A DNA stretch of 64,000 nt from Ruegeria sp. ANG-R (lineage in GTDB: Bacteria; Pseudomonadota; Alphaproteobacteria; Rhodobacterales; Rhodobacteraceae), in assembly GCF_000813985.1 (NCBI RefSeq), contig NZ_JWLJ01000001.1:124001-188000 (forward strand), read 5' to 3'. Every line of letters starts with the position of its first letter. Positions within the stretch are counted from its first letter, which is position 1. A model generated the notes under the pieces. That model worked only from the letters and a program-made list of their open reading frames with translations, had not been told where the DNA came from and did not search any database. Of this stretch, positions 62,161-64,000 are shown piece after piece. Both the position numbers and the translations under genes were made by a program.

Positions 62161-64000
62161 TTAGAACGTTGCGGTCACAAACAGGCTGATGTTGCGGCCC
62201 GCGGCCGGAATCTGATCGTTGGCGCGATAGGATTTGTCCAGAATGTTGTTCACCTCAAGGTTCAGTCGCGCATTCTCGGTCAACTCCATGCTGCCGCGGA
62301 AATTGAGAGTGGTCCAGCCAGAGGTCGGGTTGAGGCCCGTCGGCGTTCCGGTATCCACCACATCGCCGTTCTCATCCTCCAGCGTGGACGAGCTTTCCCC
62401 GCGCAGGAACACATCCCACGTGCCACCGAAACTCGCCGCCTGCCAGTCGGACCGAAGACCAACCGTTCCGGTCCATTCGGGCGTCCCGCTGTCTTTGGTG
62501 GCGAACCCGTTTGCATAGGTGAATTCGCGCGTGACATTTGAAAGGACCACATAAGGCCGCACACCACCCCAGCCCGGGTCAAACTCTGCCGCGACTTCAA
62601 AGCCCCAGCTGTCGGCACTGTCGACGTTGTCATAGATCAGCTGACCCGGGTTTGAAGGGTCCGCGACCGTGGTGATATAATCCTTGGCCTCGGTATAGAA
62701 GATTGCCGCATCCAGAACGATATTTCCACGATCGATGCGCCCGCCGATCTCATAGTTCGTAGCTGTTTCTGGCCGCAGGTTTGGATTGCCATTAACAGTC
62801 TGGCCACCAGCGGTCGTCGTCAGAAACAGCTCGGACAGAGAGGGATAGGTATATCCTTGCGAGATGTTGGCCCGCAGGATTGCCTGATCCGACAGGTTGT
62901 AAACAAGACCCACAGAGCCCAGCCACCGATCATCGCTGTTGCTTTGCGTCGGCTGGTTGACGCCATCGACCGTGAACTCATCAAGATCACTGTCGACGCT
63001 GTAGTAGCGTGCGCCTGCCGTGGCGGTGAAATTGCCAAAGGTCGCCTCGTGCTGGCCATAGATGCTGTAGGTCTTGATAGACGCATCCACATATCTGAGC
63101 GTAGTCTGCGTTGGCACGAACGGGCTTGCGAAAGACACGATGCTGGTCTTGTCGGTTTCCAACCGGTCGTCTTCATATTCAAAGCCCAGAACCGAGCGAT
63201 GCCCCGGTGCGAATTCGAAATTCGCTGTTGCCAGAAAACCCTTGGTCGTCTGATCGTCATCCGAAAGAGACACGACGTTGTTCGGTGCGAACGGCGAGGG
63301 TGATACGATGTCGAACGAGCTTTCGAACTCCCGGTCAACTTTTTGTTGATAGGCGCTGAATTTCAGCATCGACATCCATGGCGTCAGGTCTTCGCCTTCG
63401 TAGAATGCGCTGTATTTGCGCAGGTCCCGTTTGGGCAGGTTGATACGCGCGCTTGGATCGCCGGTGAAGACCTCGGTTGAGGCGTGATAATCTTGCGCGC
63501 GGAAGCCAACATAGCTTTGACCGAAATCATATCCTAAGAACCCAAGCAGACCACGATCATTGCTGCTTGAAGGAACAAGGTCGCCGTCGGGTGTTTTCCG
63601 GTCGCCCAGATCGGACTCCGAATAGGACAGTCGATAGTCGAAATTCTCGTAGGTGCCGGCCGCGCTGAGCGCTGCGCGATGTCCGTTGTTGGAACCGATG
63701 TAACCCGCGGTACCCGACACCTCGAGCGGTTTGTCGGCGCCGCGCTTGGTGATGATATTCACAACCCCGCCAATGGCACGGTTGCCCGAAACAACCGAGG
63801 ACGGGCCGCGCACGATTTCAATCCGCTCGATCTCGGTCGGAGAGATCAGCAGTGGCGTGCCATAGCGGTTGTGATCCGACAGGCGCTGGCCGTCCAGCAT
63901 GATGGCAACGCGTTGCGATTCCTCGCCCCGGATGCGGATACGATTCAGATCGTTCTCGGATACCTGGACACCCGGTACATCCGAAAGCAGGTTCGCCACC
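62161..64000 (-). CDS. TonB-dependent outer-membrane receptor, partial (N-terminus outside window)
   Basis: 612 residues of a TonB-dependent receptor; the signal peptide, TonB box and first plug residues lie beyond the window. Plug domain: PGVQVSENDLNRIRIRGEESQRVAIMLDGQRLSDHNR, then EIERIEIVRGPSSVVSGNRAIGGVVNIITKRG. The barrel follows and ends with the outer-membrane C-terminal signature NISLFVTATF. The plug's QRVAIMLDGQRLSDH and the GN-A-I-GGVVNI motif are like heme/hemoglobin or siderophore receptors. The nearby SIP, ExbBD and TonB genes support iron or heme uptake. Confidence 0.92.
   Translation of the reverse strand, partial: VANLLSDVPGVQVSENDLNRIRIRGEESQRVAIMLDGQRLSDHNRYGTPLLISPTEIERIEIVRGPSSVVSGNRAIGGVVNIITKRGADKPLEVSGTAGYIGSNNGHRAALSAAGTYENFDYRLSYSESDLGDRKTPDGDLVPSSSNDRGLLGFLGYDFGQSYVGFRAQDYHASTEVFTGDPSARINLPKRDLRKYSAFYEGEDLTPWMSMLKFSAYQQKVDREFESSFDIVSPSPFAPNNVVSLSDDDQTTKGFLATANFEFAPGHRSVLGFEYEDDRLETDKTSIVSFASPFVPTQTTLRYVDASIKTYSIYGQHEATFGNFTATAGARYYSVDSDLDEFTVDGVNQPTQSNSDDRWLGSVGLVYNLSDQAILRANISQGYTYPSLSELFLTTTAGGQTVNGNPNLRPETATNYEIGGRIDRGNIVLDAAIFYTEAKDYITTVADPSNPGQLIYDNVDSADSWGFEVAAEFDPGWGGVRPYVVLSNVTREFTYANGFATKDSGTPEWTGTVGLRSDWQAASFGGTWDVFLRGESSSTLEDENGDVVDTGTPTGLNPTSGWTTLNFRGSMELTENARLNLEVNNILDKSYRANDQIPAAGRNISLFVTATF

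Noticed and set aside
1-64000. CRISPR arrays, tRNA or rRNA genes
   Set aside because: No regularly spaced repeats and no cloverleaf-like or rRNA sequence noticed on reading both strands; a covariance-model search would settle small RNAs.

Overview
The window reads as a piece of chromosome from a marine alphaproteobacterium of the Roseobacter group (Rhodobacteraceae, in the Ruegeria/Tritonibacter neighbourhood). The basis is high GC, xdhAB, a class II (B12-dependent) ribonucleotide reductase, a short-form HisG with its HisZ partner, a DUF1489 gene, a membrane-type aldehyde oxidase with a triheme cytochrome, and many LacI/TetR/LysR-controlled catabolic and transport genes. No tRNA, rRNA or CRISPR array was seen.

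Layout. 1-2.7 kb (minus): xanthine dehydrogenase xdhA and the start of xdhB. 3.1-14.9 kb: housekeeping block with dnaE, a glycine-zipper/secreted pair, a SRPBCC membrane protein, slyX, hisS-hisZ-hisG, a DUF1489 gene and nrdJ. 14.9-25 kb: an eroded, partly AT-rich accessory region. It holds a dsDNA-nuclease-like gene broken by a stop codon, an NTF2-like gene, a SpoIIAA-like gene, a TetR-controlled membrane-protein operon, two convergent genes that truncate each other, a MarR-GNAT/transporter/thioesterase operon, and a broken ATPase cassette that looks like defence. 25-31.6 kb: an arginase-family gene and a LysR-linked RND efflux pump. 32.3-37 kb (minus): three-subunit periplasmic aldehyde oxidase (MoCo, 2Fe-2S, triheme cytochrome c).

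37.5-54.2 kb is the most interesting part. It is a compact, LacI-controlled catabolic island whose substrate I cannot name. A two-gene minus-strand unit (amidohydrolase plus two-domain SnoaL-like protein) diverges from a plus-strand operon of about 14.6 kb. That operon encodes a sugar-type ABC importer, a small SnoaL-like protein, a histidinol-dehydrogenase-family (HpsN-like) dehydrogenase, a two-domain SnoaL-like protein, an SDR, the LacI regulator, another two-domain SnoaL-like protein, a bicupin, a SAM methyltransferase, a MetE-core-like zinc protein, an alpha/beta hydrolase and an RraA-like lyase. Most junctions are stop/start overlaps. Two 20-bp LacI-type palindromes, 54 bp apart, sit in the divergent promoter.

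54.2-64 kb: a dead IS5-type transposase fragment, a DUF4345-like gene, an SDR/LysR pair, a TonB-ExbD-ExbD-ExbB-siderophore-interacting-protein operon, two overlapping small genes, and a TonB-dependent receptor cut by the window edge. The last group is probably one iron, heme or siderophore uptake locus.
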